From the NCBI GenBank assembly GCA_035236585.1, contig CP141127.1:44778001-44842000 (forward strand): DNA of 64,000 bases, read 5' to 3'. The DNA is from Warburgia ugandensis. Its lineage: Eukaryota; Streptophyta; Magnoliopsida; Canellales; Canellaceae. Numbering within the stretch: position 1 is the first letter of the stretch; each line of letters opens with the position of its first letter. The notes under the pieces are model-generated. The model was not told the origin of the DNA. It saw nothing but the letters and a program-made list of their open reading frames with translations, and searched no databases. Made by a program: the position numbers and the translations under genes. Of the stretch, positions 13,036 to 27,474 are shown in pieces.

Positions 13036-16000
13036 TGTCCTCAAAATTCCATAAATTATCATCTTCAAGGTTTTTTGTCTCTTAGATAACTTCTTGGTGA
13101 ATGCATTCTCCCTTAGGAATCAAATCTAGGCTCAACCTCAATTTATCATTTTTCTTGTTCCTTCTACAAGGCCTTACCTATAAGGGCTGCTTTCGCAGCA
13201 TACCCTGATGCATACTCCTATACATGCCAGTTTATGATTACTGGTTTCTACCTGTATTACCCATCCTTAGATGCTTATATTCCTCTAATCATGTATAGGA
13301 TAGTCTCCTTAGATGACCATACTCTCCTACTCGTATATAAATTACTTCATACTTTTTTGAGATCATATTCTCTTATTCCTCCTATTTCATTTTGAATAGC
13401 ATAGGATAATCCCTCTTTCCTCTTATCTTCCATCTAGTGATATGCATGTCATTAGTAAGACTTTCAAAAAGTGACATTCTTTTATTGTGTTTAACTTGTA
13501 TCTTAATTTCTTTGCTTCATGTTTTCCCTCAAGATACCTCAACCCCCAATATGGCATCATGTGTCATCCGATTATATCAATGACAAAATCCAAATCCTTG
13601 ATTAACTTCGAATTTCAACTGTCCGTCGTTCTTCTACTGTAACTGGGGTCCTCAATCAATATTATATTCAAAATAACATCCTTCATCACTAATACAATCT
13701 CATATTACGATTAGGATATCCGAACTGTATGTCAAGTTTCATAGAAGCTGAAGTCATCAAATGCTTTTCTCCCTGAAGCATTTATGTAAACTCATGTCAA
13801 ATGTTTTATGGTTAATTCATCATCATGGGTCAAATGTTCTCGTCCAGAGGCCTATTTCACTATTCGTATCAATTTGTCATTAGGATTTCCAACAATGTTC
13901 CCATTTATGGAAAAAGTCTCTTATTCATAACCAAGTACCCTTTCATGGTTGAATCCTTTGTTATTATCCTCTTTGTCCTTTCTTTGCTTGATGGTTTTCT
14001 TCGTAACCTTTTAGACCAAATGTTCTATACTTGATCTAGTAAGATTAGTCCTCAGGAAATTCCTTCAATTTATTTTTCGTACTTGGTATATGCATATAAC
14101 AACTAACTTTTTGTCTAAAGGCAACGTAACATCAAATCTCACCTTATAATGTGCTGGCCACCTCAACTTTTCTCCTTCAATTCCCTATATCAATATGTTG
14201 TTCAATCTTTTATTACTACGTTATCGTCAACCATTCAATCTTAATTGTCAGGGGGTATCGTCATCATAAGTAGTGGTTTTCTCAATTCCTCAAATTTTAT
14301 CTTTCAAGTGCCTCCTCATACTTAGCTTATAATAGCAGTTCTCGTTCAATAGCTATCACATCAAGTTATGCTAAAGCTGTTAATTCATCAAATTTGAAAA
14401 ACACTCAAGTAAGCATGGAACAATTTTCTTAGACATAGAAAGACTTTATTTGATTACCTCGTGATCTCTTTCCAGATATATCTATGTCATAAGCTCAAGG
14501 GTCTCTAAAGTGATCAGTACTTATTTGCCTTTCTTTTCAATCCAAGTCAGCAGTATTTTTCAGACCCAAAGTAATTTCTTCACCTTGTCATGGTAGCCAT
14601 TAAGGTTTGAAAAATCTTTCACTTTGGTTTAGATCAGTTCTTATTTTTGCTCCTATCTCAGTTGCTACTGTCCTCATCGTACTCATAGCTCCTTCATGAT
14701 GTGGCCTAATCAACTGACCTCATACCCTCAAATGACTTAGTTTAACAAGTAACTTCTTTTAGGTAAAACTCATGTCTAAATACTTATAATATCCCTCTGA
14801 GTATATAACTTCGACTACTAACATATTTGATTAAATAGGGTGGGATACCTTTTTTTAGTCAATAGTACTCTAAAGGTAATGACTAAACAATGGTCTTAAG
14901 ATATTTGCTCTTCCAATCTATGATAGCAAGACCTCAATTCCATCATTGATGGTACCCTACTTGCTGAAGAAAGACAAATGGACAAGTCACTGTCCCTGGC
15001 TTGATTCCTTTTTCAATATACTTTATTGGTAAGGTAGGATATTACCAAATTTTCCTTTTTATGGACTATATCCATTGGTGTTCCCCATAAGCTAATGGAT
15101 CCAATAAGATTCTAATTGCAATAATTGATATAGACATCAAACCACTTGTAGAATTTCATTTCTAGTGGATCATCATTCTTCTTTAAAAATTTCCAGTAGC
15201 ATAATGTCCTTAACTTTGATACTCTACTCAAAGTCTTAAACTCCATATGCTTTCTTTCTTTTATCACCAACTCAACTAGTATTATTCCTTCGCATTTGTT
15301 TGGTTTACCTTGCTATGGGATTCAAGATGAAAGAATTGTATGTATCTCCATAAAGTCATGATCTTCTTCTTTTGAATATTCATTGAATACTTATAGTTAC
15401 ATCTCTATCTCTTTCTCTAAATTCCTCATTTTTGTCTACCTAGATCAATTTCTCTTATAAGTTCCTATTAGGATCAATTTATTATCACAGATCTATCATC
15501 CCTAATATTATCATCAAAATCTTTTAGTAACTCTGTCGAATACAATTCCCTATCATATTCGTCTTATATTTCTCTTAATCACATAATGTGTCAATTGCAC
15601 ACATCTGCTGATCTACTCCATTATATTCAGGTTGTCATTATTCGATAGCACTTCACTCTTCATAAAACTCCAATGAAGTTATCAAAAATTGAGCTAAGTC
15701 CTTCAGGATCCATACCTTTGTGATCTAGCACAAGTCACAGTTATCCCCTAGTATCATCTTGTATGCTCATCCCTATTAGATTATCATCAAAATTTTCTCA
15801 AAGTCCGTCTTTTCCATCCCCTATCATACTCATATCATATCCCTTGTGATAGTGTACTCATATTCTGATATTCTTTATGATGGTAAGATAGCCATCTAGG
15901 TTCTTCGATGTTCTCATCTTTGGTGAGATTGATCTATTACAGGTCAGAAGTATCTATTAACATGTTCACTAACATCTTCCTTCATCATTCATCATAATAT

Positions 16001-16269
16001 GATCCATATATGAATTTTCATATTTGCACCAAACAACAACAATCCTTATTGATAAGATTTAAGCCATCCAATATCTAAGTATTTGCTAGACCCATCTCCT
16101 TTTTCACCTATTTGTTTATGGTGAAATGACTTGAGCATTAATATGCTAGTCATCTCTACTATTTCTATTTCTACTACTTCTATACTTCTCTTTAGACTAC
16201 TTCTGAATTTTTCTCCATTGTCTGTGACCCTTGGACATGCTAGACTGGCTGTGAAAGGATAAAACCTGG
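13036..16269 (-). other. N1 internal region, no recognised coding capacity
   Basis: About 3.2 kb with no recognisable retroelement domain on either strand; open stretches are short. From about 13260 to 16269 it aligns by eye with 29720-32076 in N2, so it is a family feature and not random filler. Origin unknown: it could be a decayed gag-pol remnant, captured host sequence, or long-standing non-coding RNA sequence. Confidence 0.65.
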
Positions 16270-16281
16270 GCTCTGATACCA
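16270..16281 (-). other. N1 primer-binding site (initiator tRNA-Met type)
   Basis: The minus strand reads TGGTATCAGAGC just inside the LTR at 16284. This is the standard complement of the 3' end of plant initiator tRNA-Met. It fixes the strand of the element. Confidence 0.92.
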
Positions 16282-16283
16282 AC

Positions 16284-18807
16284 TGTGATGACCCAGGTTT
16301 TCCCATGCATTTTTAAATGCAATATCTAATTCCTAAGGCAGGATTCATCCCTATTTGAAAACCATTTTATAAAAACCATGCAATGCAGTGGAAAATCTTT
16401 TCATTTAAACTCATTTTGAAAACCTCGAGTGTCATTTGTTTTCACAACAACCAAAGTAGTTTTTGAAAATTTCAGAAATCATAAATGTCTTCCCAGGTCT
16501 ATCCAATCACAGCTCATAGCCCAACTATAAATAAATACAAATACATGTCCAAAGGGTAGAGTGTTTACTTACATGTATAATTGCCTCTTTTTTATTTACT
16601 TGCTCATAACACTAACATTTCTTGAGGTGTCTTCTACGCGTGAGTGGAACTATCCTAAAAAATGATATATATTTGGGTGAGTATACACTATACTCAGTAG
16701 GAGTCTATCACTACTAGTTTTACAATGCATGCTATGTTTAAAATCATATGCTCTTTAAAACATGTGCATGTTTGAACACTCATGTTCAATATCGATATTA
16801 AAAACCATTGTCGAATTGGAATACTGACGACTTAAAGAATTGCATAACTCAAGTCGAAAGTATCATATATATCATAAACATAATGATATGCATAAGATGC
16901 TCAACTGAATCCAACTCATGGATATATGGTATGATCGACCAACCTCATGTCATGCCATATGCAATGCAAGTATATCCTCAAAACATAGGGCCCATTATGC
17001 CCATGACCTCCTCATCGTGTGGTCCCCGGGTACCTGAGGACATAGGGTCAGAGCCTCCACGGGGCATATGACACTTATTCATCATAAATCACGCAATTTA
17101 TGAAATCGGTTGCAAAACATGCATGCAATGCATAAAATCTGCTCATACTAGTATCGCATTCAAAGTCATAAACCTGCATAGAAGCCTGACAACCTAGAAG
17201 CATGTCAGCTCTCTCTGGCTCGCCCTCATCGGCCAAGGCTACACTTATCATGCAATCTATTCATGTAGCACATGTCTTGGCAATAGATGCGCAATGTATT
17301 TCTCATATGCATGCTAAGTTTATTTATGAAATCAAGTCATGCTAAACAAGTCATATAACTTATACTTAAAACATGCACTCTCAAAACAATCATGGGCTCT
17401 TTTTAAAAGTCTAGTAGCGATAGAGCACCTACCTCGAAGTTTCCTGTAGTCATGTCCTTCATTACTCAACTCGACCCTGGTCTCATTTATAAAGTCCTAA
17501 ATATGAATGGGTAACAAGGAGTCCTTATTAATTTTGATCTATTTAGAAATTAGATCGCTAGATCTACCTTTTAGGTTCCATGGGTCCTTGCCTAATTCAG
17601 TGTCAAGTTAGATCCTATGATATGGATATACTATTCAATGGTTAGACTCTATAAATTATCCTATGATCCTAATTTTATAGTCTTATTAGGTCCGCGCATC
17701 ATGGTTTGTAAGACTTGCGCGCGCCCTGGTCGAACCAGGACCCATGCCTACACGTTGTGTGCTCCCAAATGCTATGCCAGGGACCGCGTTTGCATGCGCA
17801 CATGCATGCCCAAGCAACGCGCATCCTGGATGGCATCGTACGAACGCTCCTTTTGTGCAGGCGCGGTGCACCTCAGCTCCCAGGGCGCTCATGAGTCTCG
17901 GTCGAACCTAGGACTATGCCCACACATGGTGTGCACGCAAGAGGACCGCCCCAGGTAGCGCTCTACACCTGGCATCCTTGGGTCGTCTTCTTCGATGGGT
18001 TATGGACCCATCAGGAATCCGGCGTTTTTAGGTTGGAAAACGACCAGATCTGGCATGGATCCGGCCTGGGTAAGGAGAAATGGAAAGAGAAGGGAAAAGG
18101 GTCTTACCTGGAAACCTTAGAGAGTGCCATAGGCGGTGGGTGTGCCCCTTTTTTTTTCTTTTATCTCCACCCTGAATCCCTAGGTCGTGGAAAACCATGA
18201 GGAAGAGGAAGAAAAACCCCAATGTCGAGCAAGACCAGAGGTAGAAGGGGAAAAGAGAAGAGAGGGGAATGGGGAGACAGGTAAAAGGAATGGCTGGCCT
18301 GAATGACCTGGCCATTGCTGTTCTTCACATGGAAAATCGAAGGAGGGTTTTCCAGTTTTTGCTGGAAACCCTAGCCCCAATTAGCCCAAAAACTAGATTC
18401 GAAGAGGAGGGAAATAGGGCTTTTTATAGCCTTGCTGTGGCGGTGCTACCAATGGCGGTGGTGGAAACCTCTGCAAACTAGGGTTTCTGGAGAAATCAAG
18501 AGGAAGTAGAAAATGGGGTGCCATTATCAAAACGACTCCCCATGTTTTCTGTCTTTTTCGTTTTTAATTTAAATTACAGAAATGCCCCTAGTCTTTAAAT
18601 GACCATAACTTCTTCATACAAACTCTGTTTTCGGCGTTCTTTGAGATGTTGGATTCCATTTTTCTAGTACAATCTAATGGTACTAAGTTTTCTTACAAAT
18701 TCCTTTGTTTACTATTTTAAATAAAGTAAAACATTTAACACAGTTCATTTCCTATACAATGTCCAATTTATTTTTGTTAAATAGCGTAAATTGCTCAAGG
18801 CATTACA
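16284..18807 (-). repeat. N1 5' LTR
   Basis: Partner of 10475-13012. It holds the palindrome at 16678-16696 and a GC-rich block at about 17690-18500. Confidence 0.88.
18421..18428 (-). promoter_or_regulatory. Probable TATA box of N1 5' LTR
   Basis: The minus strand reads CTATAAAAAG here, about 380 bases from the LTR start, the same relative place as the TATA-like string of N2 at 34392-34400. The partner LTR has lost the motif at the equivalent site (about 12612). Confidence 0.5.
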
Positions 18808-19078
18808 CCAATGCATGAGTAAAATCTATCCTGCTGATAGAGTTCCATATTTAAAGGAAGAATTATGGCTCATCATTTCTCTCTCTTTCCATCATTTTTG
18901 TTCCCGTATGTGCTCTCCCATCCCACCTACCACATCATTTCTCCCACAGGATTCTCCATGCAGGGGAGAAATATTCAAACATTTCCTACCTCTTTTCCCA
19001 CCATTTTCTCTCTATATGATTAGCCTAAACAACCACCACACCTCATCCTACCTATCCATTATTTTTCCAACCTTATCC
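18808..19078 (+). mobile_element. Element 1 3' LTR, second piece
   Basis: Resumes after N1 with CCAAT and ends at TATCC where element 2 begins. It holds a TATTTAAA string at 18848-18855 that could be the LTR promoter, followed by a pyrimidine-rich stretch. Confidence 0.75.
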
Positions 19079-21596
19079 TGTTGTTCTTTTAATTAAACTT
19101 GCAAGTACATGAATCAATGTAGTATTCTCATGGGAGTGAGATCAATCCCACAAGGAGTGAACTATTGTGATGCTAGTGGTTCTTACGTTAAACTATCTAA
19201 CCTAGCCAAAACTCATGTGAATTTTTTTTTCTATACTTAGAATGGAAATTAGAACATGAAATTAGAAACTAATTAAAACTTATAATTTTATGACTTTCAC
19301 AAAACCAAACTTTACTAAAATACAATTTAGAAGCTTTCCTCAACTACCTAGATGAAATTAGCAACAAAACTAATGGAAACATGCATTAACAAGTATGAGA
19401 AAACTAACAAAAGTAAGCAACCAAATAAACTATTTTAATAATTATGAAATTTTTTATTACTTTCAAACTAATTAAGATTTAAATTAATGGAATCTAACTA
19501 TAATCAACAAGTGAATTAAAGGAAAGATTACTACTAACAAACAATGAAAGGAAAACTACCCAAGTATCCTTCATGTAACCAAGGAATGGTATGCATGATT
19601 CATTGGATATAAGTGGATCAAAGAAACTCTATTGACAACCTAAGCATGCATTTCTACTTCTAATAATAACTAAGCTACCTAAAAATCTAATTGGGCTCTT
19701 GAAAATTCAAGCAAACAAGATTGTATAGTTCTAGAAATTGACATACACCATTCATGGAAGAAATTCAAGAAGTAATGTGATTGAAACATTCAATGACTGT
19801 AACATGCAAACCATGGAATTAATCACTTCTAATGTATTCAGACATTCAAGAACAAAATTAACTTACTGCTAGAGACAAACATGAATTGAAAACTCCAATA
19901 ATTTCATTGAATCACATCCAAAAAGTTATCAACATAACATTCCATACGTGTGATCCAAATCTGAAAATTAAGTGTTATTACAATGATGTTCACTTGATCT
20001 AAATCACTCATCAACTACAAGGCAAACTCTTCTTTTATTGTTCCAAAATTCACTCATTAACAAATGTCCTTGAAATCAAGGGAGAATCCTTTATAAAACT
20101 AAGGCAACAATCAATGAAACATAAGCAACCAAATCTAGATATTCAAGAGGGTGTAAAGGAAAATAAGATGCAAAGGAAGCTAAGGAACAAAACTAGATTC
20201 AAGATGACTTCCTTTGGCTGTCACTCCAAGGGAAAACCACACTTGAATATTTGTTTAAAATCAAGGAAAACTAAAGGAAAGCAATGCAAAAAGATGGCAA
20301 GAAAATAAGAAATTCTAGCAAAGGCTAACAAACCTTCAAAGATGAACCAAAACTCCCACAAATCCTATTTTGAACACTTGAGGAAGAAGCATGAACCTTG
20401 GAAGGAAGTGCAGCACCCAAAATCATCACAAAACATCAATAAAAAGGAGTACAAAAAGACTGGAATGGAGTGGATGTCTCCTTTCTAATGGACGAGAGGT
20501 CCTTTTACAATGAAGAAAAGTCCCTTTTTTACTTGTATTTTGGGCTGGATTTATAAGGTTCTTCCCATTTTTCATATGATAACCTAGTATTAAGGTGTCA
20601 TGGGGATTAAAGAAGATCAAATTGAAGGGATGGGATGGCAAGAAAAGGGAAGACTCAATTAGGAAAGTGGGTGGAGGAGGGCTGACTTTAGGAAGGGCAG
20701 TTAGGTGTGAGATGCCACCTTTTTAGGAAGGGACGTGTCCCGATCTCCAAAAGTTGTTGAACTCCTATATTTTGAGAATGTAGGTGGGAATTAGATGGGA
20801 AAGGGATGGGAGTTGTGTTTTGGAAATTAGTAGTGAATATTAAGGGTGATGTGGAAATTAAGGAAAAAATGGGGAAAAGTGAGAAAAACTCTAAAAATTG
20901 GTTGCTCTTATCCCATTTGTCTACATGCCCTCTCATTTTAATATATCTTTCCTTAATTATCCTCAAAATAACTCATGGATAACTCTCTTGAATATCCTTC
21001 AATCCTAGCCTTCCATTTAGCTTAGCTTGATGGCTTAGATGGCTAGCTTTGAAGGCTTCTTGGCTTCAACTTGTGGCTTGAGTGGCTTGTATGGTTTGGC
21101 TTGAATTCCTTAGCCTGCCACATTCTTTCATGGCTTATATGGTGAAGGTGGCTTAAGTGGCTTCCATGCAAAGGTGGTAGGAATGCATGGCTTACTTCAT
21201 GGACCCACTTTAGCAATCTTTAGCTGCTTTAATCACATCCATTACCAGTCCATAAGATGATCTTGCCCATGATCTCATGTTGGATTGATGATTTTGAGGC
21301 TTTGATTCGATCTTTTAATTTGGATCTTCAATTTCATCCTAATCAATCTCAACCATTGGATCAACATCTTACATCCTACTAAAAGGGAAAATTCCTAATT
21401 AAATCCTAGAAAAACATAATTAAACACATACTTACCTTGGATTTTCTTTTGGACCTACAAAATAATAAACTTTTGCTTCATTAGGTCAAAAATGCATGTG
21501 TTATGAATTTTGGTCTAAAAATCTTAATTTAATGCTATAAGTTGTAACACCTAGGTATCAATTGGGTGCTTTTTATGCAAAATTTAGAGCTTATCA
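19079..21596 (-). repeat. Element 2 3' LTR
   Basis: Matches 45913-48584 along its length, including long identical stretches near 19555-19625. A minus-strand TATAAATC string lies at 20548-20555, also present in the partner at 47513-47520. Confidence 0.85.
20548..20555 (-). promoter_or_regulatory. Probable TATA box, element 2 3' LTR
   Basis: TATAAATC on the minus strand, within CCTTATAAATCCAGCCCA. It is kept in both LTRs of the element (20548-20555 and 47513-47520) despite other divergence. Confidence 0.5.
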
Positions 21597-23380
21597 CACT
21601 CCCCAACCAGAATTTTGCTAGTCTAGAGAAAAAACATTAAAAAAATTATTTTTCAAAAATAGGTACAAAGTGTCACTTTCATATGTACCCACGATTGCAT
21701 TTAGCACATGCAATAAGTCCTTAAACCCCTAGGTTACCCCTAATGGACAAGTTAATTCTCATGAGGGTTTGTAGTGGATATAACCACAAAAATTCACTAA
21801 GGTTGAATCCCCTATTTTATCTCAAAGAATCCTCATTCATTAGCAATCTACTAGTTTTTCACTACTTAATGGAGAAGATTGACAATTTTACAAATCATCC
21901 ATATACTAAAGGCATTTTATTCTAATTATTTCTAGGAGTGCATGAGTGTGTATAGCCATTTAGGTTATGACTTCTAGTTGAATATGCTTAAATTCCATTA
22001 GAAATATGTCTTAACCTCAAATCCTCATAGGTATACTCTCAGATAAGGATTTAAACATATTTCTCTCATTATGTGACCGAATCCAACAGGCTAATGGTTC
22101 ACATAATTCTTTAAATGCTTATGAGACAAAGGAAAATGATTCTTAAGAGTGGATGTTATTACCAAGAATATTAGGGACAATTTACCTTAATTCCTTCTAT
22201 TTATATCCGTTTTAAGGCTATGTTCCACCTAAAATTCATAGGTCTTTAGATAGGACGAAACGTAGGCTTATAATAGGGTTCTGAAAAGAAGGGTACAAGG
22301 ATTTCCAATGTTTCAAAATTGCATAGAAGTCTTCAATGAATATCTGTTGGGACAACTTTTCTTTTGGTTGTACTTGAAGTGAATATTTCTTTGTATTTTC
22401 GTCTTTCTCTTTCAATTTTTCTCTTCTTTTTCTCTTTCTAATACTTCTTTCTTTTTCTTTAGCCTCTTTGAAAGAAAGACATCTAATTTCATCACTTAAA
22501 TTGACTTTTTGTCCTCTTTTGAACTTTTCCACTAACTCAACTCATCTTGAAAATGGGTACTGGTTATTTGTTTTACTGGTTTATTTTGAGTTATGGTGAG
22601 TGGGGTTAAGAAGGAAAAGGCTTAGTAATAGGCTCAAAGGGCTAACTAGTGGTATGCAATATATTGGGTAAGCTTTATGTCTCTAGGCTGAACGAGGATG
22701 GCCTATATCATTTTCTAAGTTTCCTAAAGCCTATCAAATTTAATTGATTTTCTAGAAAGAAATCTATTATTTTTATTTATTATTAATAAATAACCAAAAC
22801 AAGGATAACAGAATCACAATAAGTTATGTACATTGAAGAAATTGTGAAATTACTTATAACTCTCTAAAAGAAGATAGTCTCTAAACTCACTGGGTTATAG
22901 GGCTCTACTAATTTTTCTCAGTCTCTAAGTCATACCCCTCTATTAGTCTTGACTATGTGCTATGTGGAAATGGTTTTAGAGAATCAACTTTTATAAAAGC
23001 CATGAAAATATGAATAGTATGTAAAACTAGTCAAATACACTTCCATTAAGAGGTGAAAACATTAGAATTACTAAGTTTTGAACATCCATTTCTCATTATA
23101 GTAAGGGAACTCTTCCAAAAGTGTTTTCTTTTCTTTCGTTGTGAAAAGCTCAAGAAAATTCAAAATCCCTATATGCATCTACACCCCTAACCTAAATGAA
23201 ACATTGTCCCCAATGTTTGAAAACATAGGATCCTATATGGAAAGATGTAGAAGATGGAGATTTTAAAAACATTGAGGTTGCCTCCCAGGGAATGCTAAGT
23301 TTTACGTCATTAGCTAGACATAATGATAAGTGCAATGATGGTAATCTACAAGGGGTCCTGGAGTGGTAATCTACGGTGCA
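21597..23380 (-). other. Element 2 polypurine tract and 3' non-coding region
   Basis: The minus strand reads CTGGTTGGGGAGTG before the LTR. The region aligns with the 3' non-coding stretches of elements 1 and 3. No coding domain seen. Confidence 0.7.
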
Positions 23381-26060
23381 TCATGATACTGAGGTGCCTC
23401 TAACAGTATATAATCAATCTTAGGATTAGGGGTCTTTAGGAAAGGTTTTAACCACTGACCATTGACTTTTTTTATTTCTCTATCCTTCTCAATCTAAGGG
23501 AATTGATGAAATCTAGAGTTATAAAATAAGACCTTTTGTCTGGGTATGAAGAATTTACTTAAGAGTTGGTGATCATGTGCAGCCTTCATTTGGACTTTCT
23601 GTAATCATGCAAAGTCATATGAATCTTTCCTTAATTCTTCCAACACATTGAGTTTGAGTTTCCTATGAATCCTAACAGAATGTCAGTCAATGTTAAGTCT
23701 TTTGATAGCCCAATATGCCTTATGTTCTAATTCTACTAGTATGTGGCAGGCCTTTCCATAGACTAAGCGGTACGGTGACATTCCTGTAGGAGTCTTATAT
23801 GATGTATGATAAGCCCAGAAAGTGTCATTAAGTTTCAGAGACCAGTCTTTCCTACTTGGATTAACTATCTATTATAGAATCTGCTTTATCACCCTATTGG
23901 ATACCTCTACTTGGCCACTGGTTTGAGGATGATAGGAGGTAGCTACTCTATGGTTGACACCGTACTTTTCCATTAAATTCTCAAACACTTTATTATAAAA
24001 GTGTTTTACTCCATCACTTATTATGGCTATAGGAGTACTAAAGTGAGCAAAAGTATTTTCTTTTAAAAATTTTATCACAACCTTGTGGTCATTAGTTTTG
24101 CAAGGATAGCTTCCACCAACTTGGACACATAATCCACTCCCACTAGGATGTAAAGATTTTTAAAATAATTAAGAAAGGGTCCTCTAAAATCTATGCCCCA
24201 AACATCTTATGGGTCTACAACAAGTATTGGGTATAAGGGCATCATATATCTCCTTCCTAAACTACCTAATCTTTGACACGTTACACATGCTATGTAGTAA
24301 GCATGAGCATCCTTAAATATGGTAGGCCAATAAAAACTACACTGTAGAATTTTTGCAACAATCTTTCTTTAGCTAAAATGGTCCCCACATGCATGATCAT
24401 GACAAAAGGAGTTGATTGGATTATATTCATTATCTGGTACACATCTCCTAATCACTCGATCAGAATAATACTTGAATAAGTATAGATCATCCCAAGTAAA
24501 ATATTAAACCTCAGTCAAAAATCCCTTTTTATCTTGTTTTGTCCAATGATTAAGCATTTTCCATGTAACAAGATAATTAACAATATCACTATACCAAGGC
24601 AGCTGAGAAATATGCAATAACTGCTCATCCAGAAAGGATTCAGTTATAGGCATGCGATTGGCAGTATGCTCCACCACTACTTTGGATAAGTGATCTACTA
24701 CAATATTTTTAGCACCTTTCTTTTCTCAAATTTCTAAATCAAACACTTATAGTAGTAGTATCCAACAGATCAACCCAGGTTTGGTATTCTTTTTAGAAAT
24801 GAGGTCTTTAAAGCTGCATGATCCAAGTATACTATAACTTTAGACCTTAACAGGTAAGATCTAAATTTATAGAGGGCAAACACTACACCTAGCGACTCTT
24901 TCTCTATGGTTGAGTAATTGAATTGTGTGTCATTTAGTGTTTTAATAGTGTAATATATTACATGGGGAAGTTTAATGATGCATTGACTTACACATTATCT
25001 CGAAAGGTGCATTCCAATCTAGTGATGGAATAATGGGTGCAAAAGTCAACTTGTCCTTAAGTCATTCGAATGCTTTTTTACTATCCTCATCAAAGTCAAA
25101 AGTGGCCTCCTTTGTAAGTAAATCATAGAGGGGCTTGGCAATTTTGCTAAAATCCATGATGAAGCATCTGTAAAAGCTAGCATGTCCTAAAAAGGAGTGT
25201 ATTTCTTTCACTCTCTTAGTGGACAAAGGTTGGCTATTAAATCCACTTCTTCCTTATCTACTTCTGTCCCATTGGGTGATATTATGTGGTCTAAAACTAT
25301 CCCACTCTATACCATAAAGTGGCATTTTTCCCAATTAATTTTTTTTTTCTCCTAATACAATGTAAGAACTAACTTTAAGTGGTGCAAGCAATCATCAAAT
25401 GATGACCCAAATACTAAGAAGTCATCCATAAATACCTCAAGAAACCTTTCTACCATATCAAAGAAAATACTCAACATACACCTTTGAAATGTAACTGGAG
25501 CATTACAAAGTCCAAGAGGCATACTTCGGTAGGTGAAAGTTTTAAAAGGGTAGGTAAATGTGGTCTTCTCCTAATCCTCTCGTGCTACAGGAATTTGGTT
25601 GTAACTAGAATATTCAGCCATAAATAGTAATAACTATGTCCATCCAACCTCTCTAGCATTTGGTCAATTAAGGGTATAGGAAAATGATCTGGCCTCCTGA
25701 TCGCGTTCAATTTATGATAGTCAATGCAAACTCTCCACCAGGTGGTCATGTAGGTTGGGACTAACTCATTATCCTCATTTTTTACTACCATCACCCTAGA
25801 CATCTTAGGTACAACCTAAACAGGGCTGACCCAAGTACTATCAGAGATAAGACATCTCACACCAACATCTAAGAGCTTTAGGACTTCATCTTTGGGTTTC
25901 CCTTAAAGGTTTTGCATTTTCATCTACACGTATCCTATGCATGCATATGGCTGGACTAATCCCTTTTATGTCTGCTATCGTCTACCTTAGAGGAGTTTTA
26001 TGTTCCTTAAGAACATCTAAAAGCTTACCCTTCTGTTCATTATCTAAATATGATGTTATT
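23380..26060 (-). pseudogene. Element 2 integrase, RNase H and RT remnant
   Basis: On the minus strand the integrase core is recognised near 23875-24080 ([23 protein letters not shown] without its flanks, and [14 protein letters not shown]). RNase H lies about 24680-25060 and RT about 25060-26060, with WRVCIDYHKLNAIRRPDHFP near 25690-25750. Same lineage as element 1. A fossil with many breaks; its upstream part continues beyond element 3 at 42289. Confidence 0.82.
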
Positions 26061-27474
26061 TGTTAAGTGTTCAATTTTGATCAAAATGCCCCTAATTTAT
26101 CATTCAATTAAATCAACTAACCGATCAAATTGGTAATTTTTAGCTTGATTTTGAATATAGCTCTAATTGATCATAAAATCATTAATTTGTCAAAATCAAT
26201 GGTCAGATAAACATTAGAGCTTATTAGATGCTTAATGTACTGTTTATATGACTCTAATTTGGTCTTTTAATTTACAGATTAACAAGAAGAGGCATGGATG
26301 ACTCGAATTGAATTTCAATGGTGTAGATTATCCTAAAGAGCATTGGATGGAACATATCACTCACAAAGATGGATACAATGGTTTTGTAAAGGAAAATTGA
26401 TCTCAATTGGGAATTATGGAGGTGATTTTATTAAAAGGGAAATAAAATGGGAATGGGAAGGTACAAAATATGATAAATCCCTTGTTGGAAAGTCTTAACA
26501 GCAGTGGAGACATGGATTTAGAAAGAAGGGAAATTTATATAAGAGGAAGATTCCTCTCCCTCTCTCTCTCCAACTCTCTTCTTCTTAACTCCTTCTTGGC
26601 TGACCCATAGGAGGAGGCAGATCATCTCCCCTTCCCTCTAATCTTCTTCTCCTCTTCCATTCTCTTCTTCAACCCCCCCACCCCCTTTGGGTGACCTATA
26701 GGAGGTAGGCAAGATTGCACCAGCTCCCTCTATTCTCCATATCTCTCTCACTCTTCCTCTCTTACCCCTTTCCTCTTTCTCTCCCTCTCATTCTCTTACC
26801 TTTACCGCACAATACTTCCCTCTTCCTCCCAACACCCAACCCCTTCATCATCTCCTTGCCCCTCTCCCTTTATCAAAAATCTCATCAAAGAACTACACTT
26901 GTCGCTATGGAACATCTTCTCAACTCGTCACGCACCACTACTTCCTCTGCCGCTACACCACCCACTTAACTGGTAGCACCTGTGAGCTTCTTCCTCAAAC
27001 TTAGGACCATCATAAGTAAAACCAATCCACCGGCCCTCCAATCTCCCACTCGATGCCTTCTCTAACCTCTGCTAGTACCTCCCTTCTCACTCTCCCTTCA
27101 TTGCACCAACCTCTGAACTAGAGCGGCACTGTCTCAATGACACCGCACCACACCAACCCAGACTCACTCCCTCCATCTATCACTACCCCAACTCTCCTCT
27201 ATTCAATGGTTCACCCAACGTGTCCAACACCACATCCATATTTGCTCTGTCAGTCCACCCAAACCTTCCCTCTGCCTAGGCTGCACTGGCTCGCCCTTCT
27301 TTTCTTTCCTCTTCAACAGCACCAGCTCTCTATAGTACTAGCATTCTCCACTGTCTCCACTACAAAGCACAACACTGCCTAGCTCCTCATCCATCACTAA
27401 CTGCTTCCCACCAGACTTGATAGCACTGCTCAATGCCCCAGCGACCTCTACTTCTCACCACTGGACTCCTTTTC
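26061..27474 (+). repeat. Element 3 5' LTR, first piece
   Basis: Aligns with the start of 40141-42288. From about 26560 it is strongly pyrimidine-rich on the plus strand (runs of CTCTCTC and CTTCTTC). It ends at TTTTC (27470-27474), duplicated by N2. Confidence 0.85.
26536..26543 (+). promoter_or_regulatory. Probable TATA box of element 3 5' LTR
   Basis: TATATAAG on the plus strand about 475 bases into the LTR, just before the pyrimidine-rich stretch. The 3' LTR has the related TTATACAAG at the same place (about 40548). Confidence 0.5.

Larger units (their letters stand above)
10475..18807 (-). mobile_element. N1: non-coding LTR retrotransposon (LARD-like), chromovirus-related
   Basis: Two direct LTRs (10475-13012, 16284-18807, about 2.5 kb each) flank a 3.3-kb internal region. 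The 5-bp target duplication CCAAT is exact (10470-10474 and 18808-18812). On the minus strand the LTR starts TGTAATGCCC and ends CATCACA or CGTCACA. The primer-binding site TGGTATCAGAGC matches initiator tRNA-Met, and a polypurine tract lies at the other end. No gag or pol domain was found in the internal part. Structure therefore looks complete for a large non-autonomous derivative. The LTRs differ by about 6-8% by eye, mostly transitions, so it is older than N2. It would need enzymes from a chromovirus; that is inference. Confidence 0.88.

Noticed and set aside
18791-19096. 101-codon frame spanning the N1 end, the element 1 LTR and the element 2 start
   Set aside because: It crosses two element junctions, so it cannot be a native gene.
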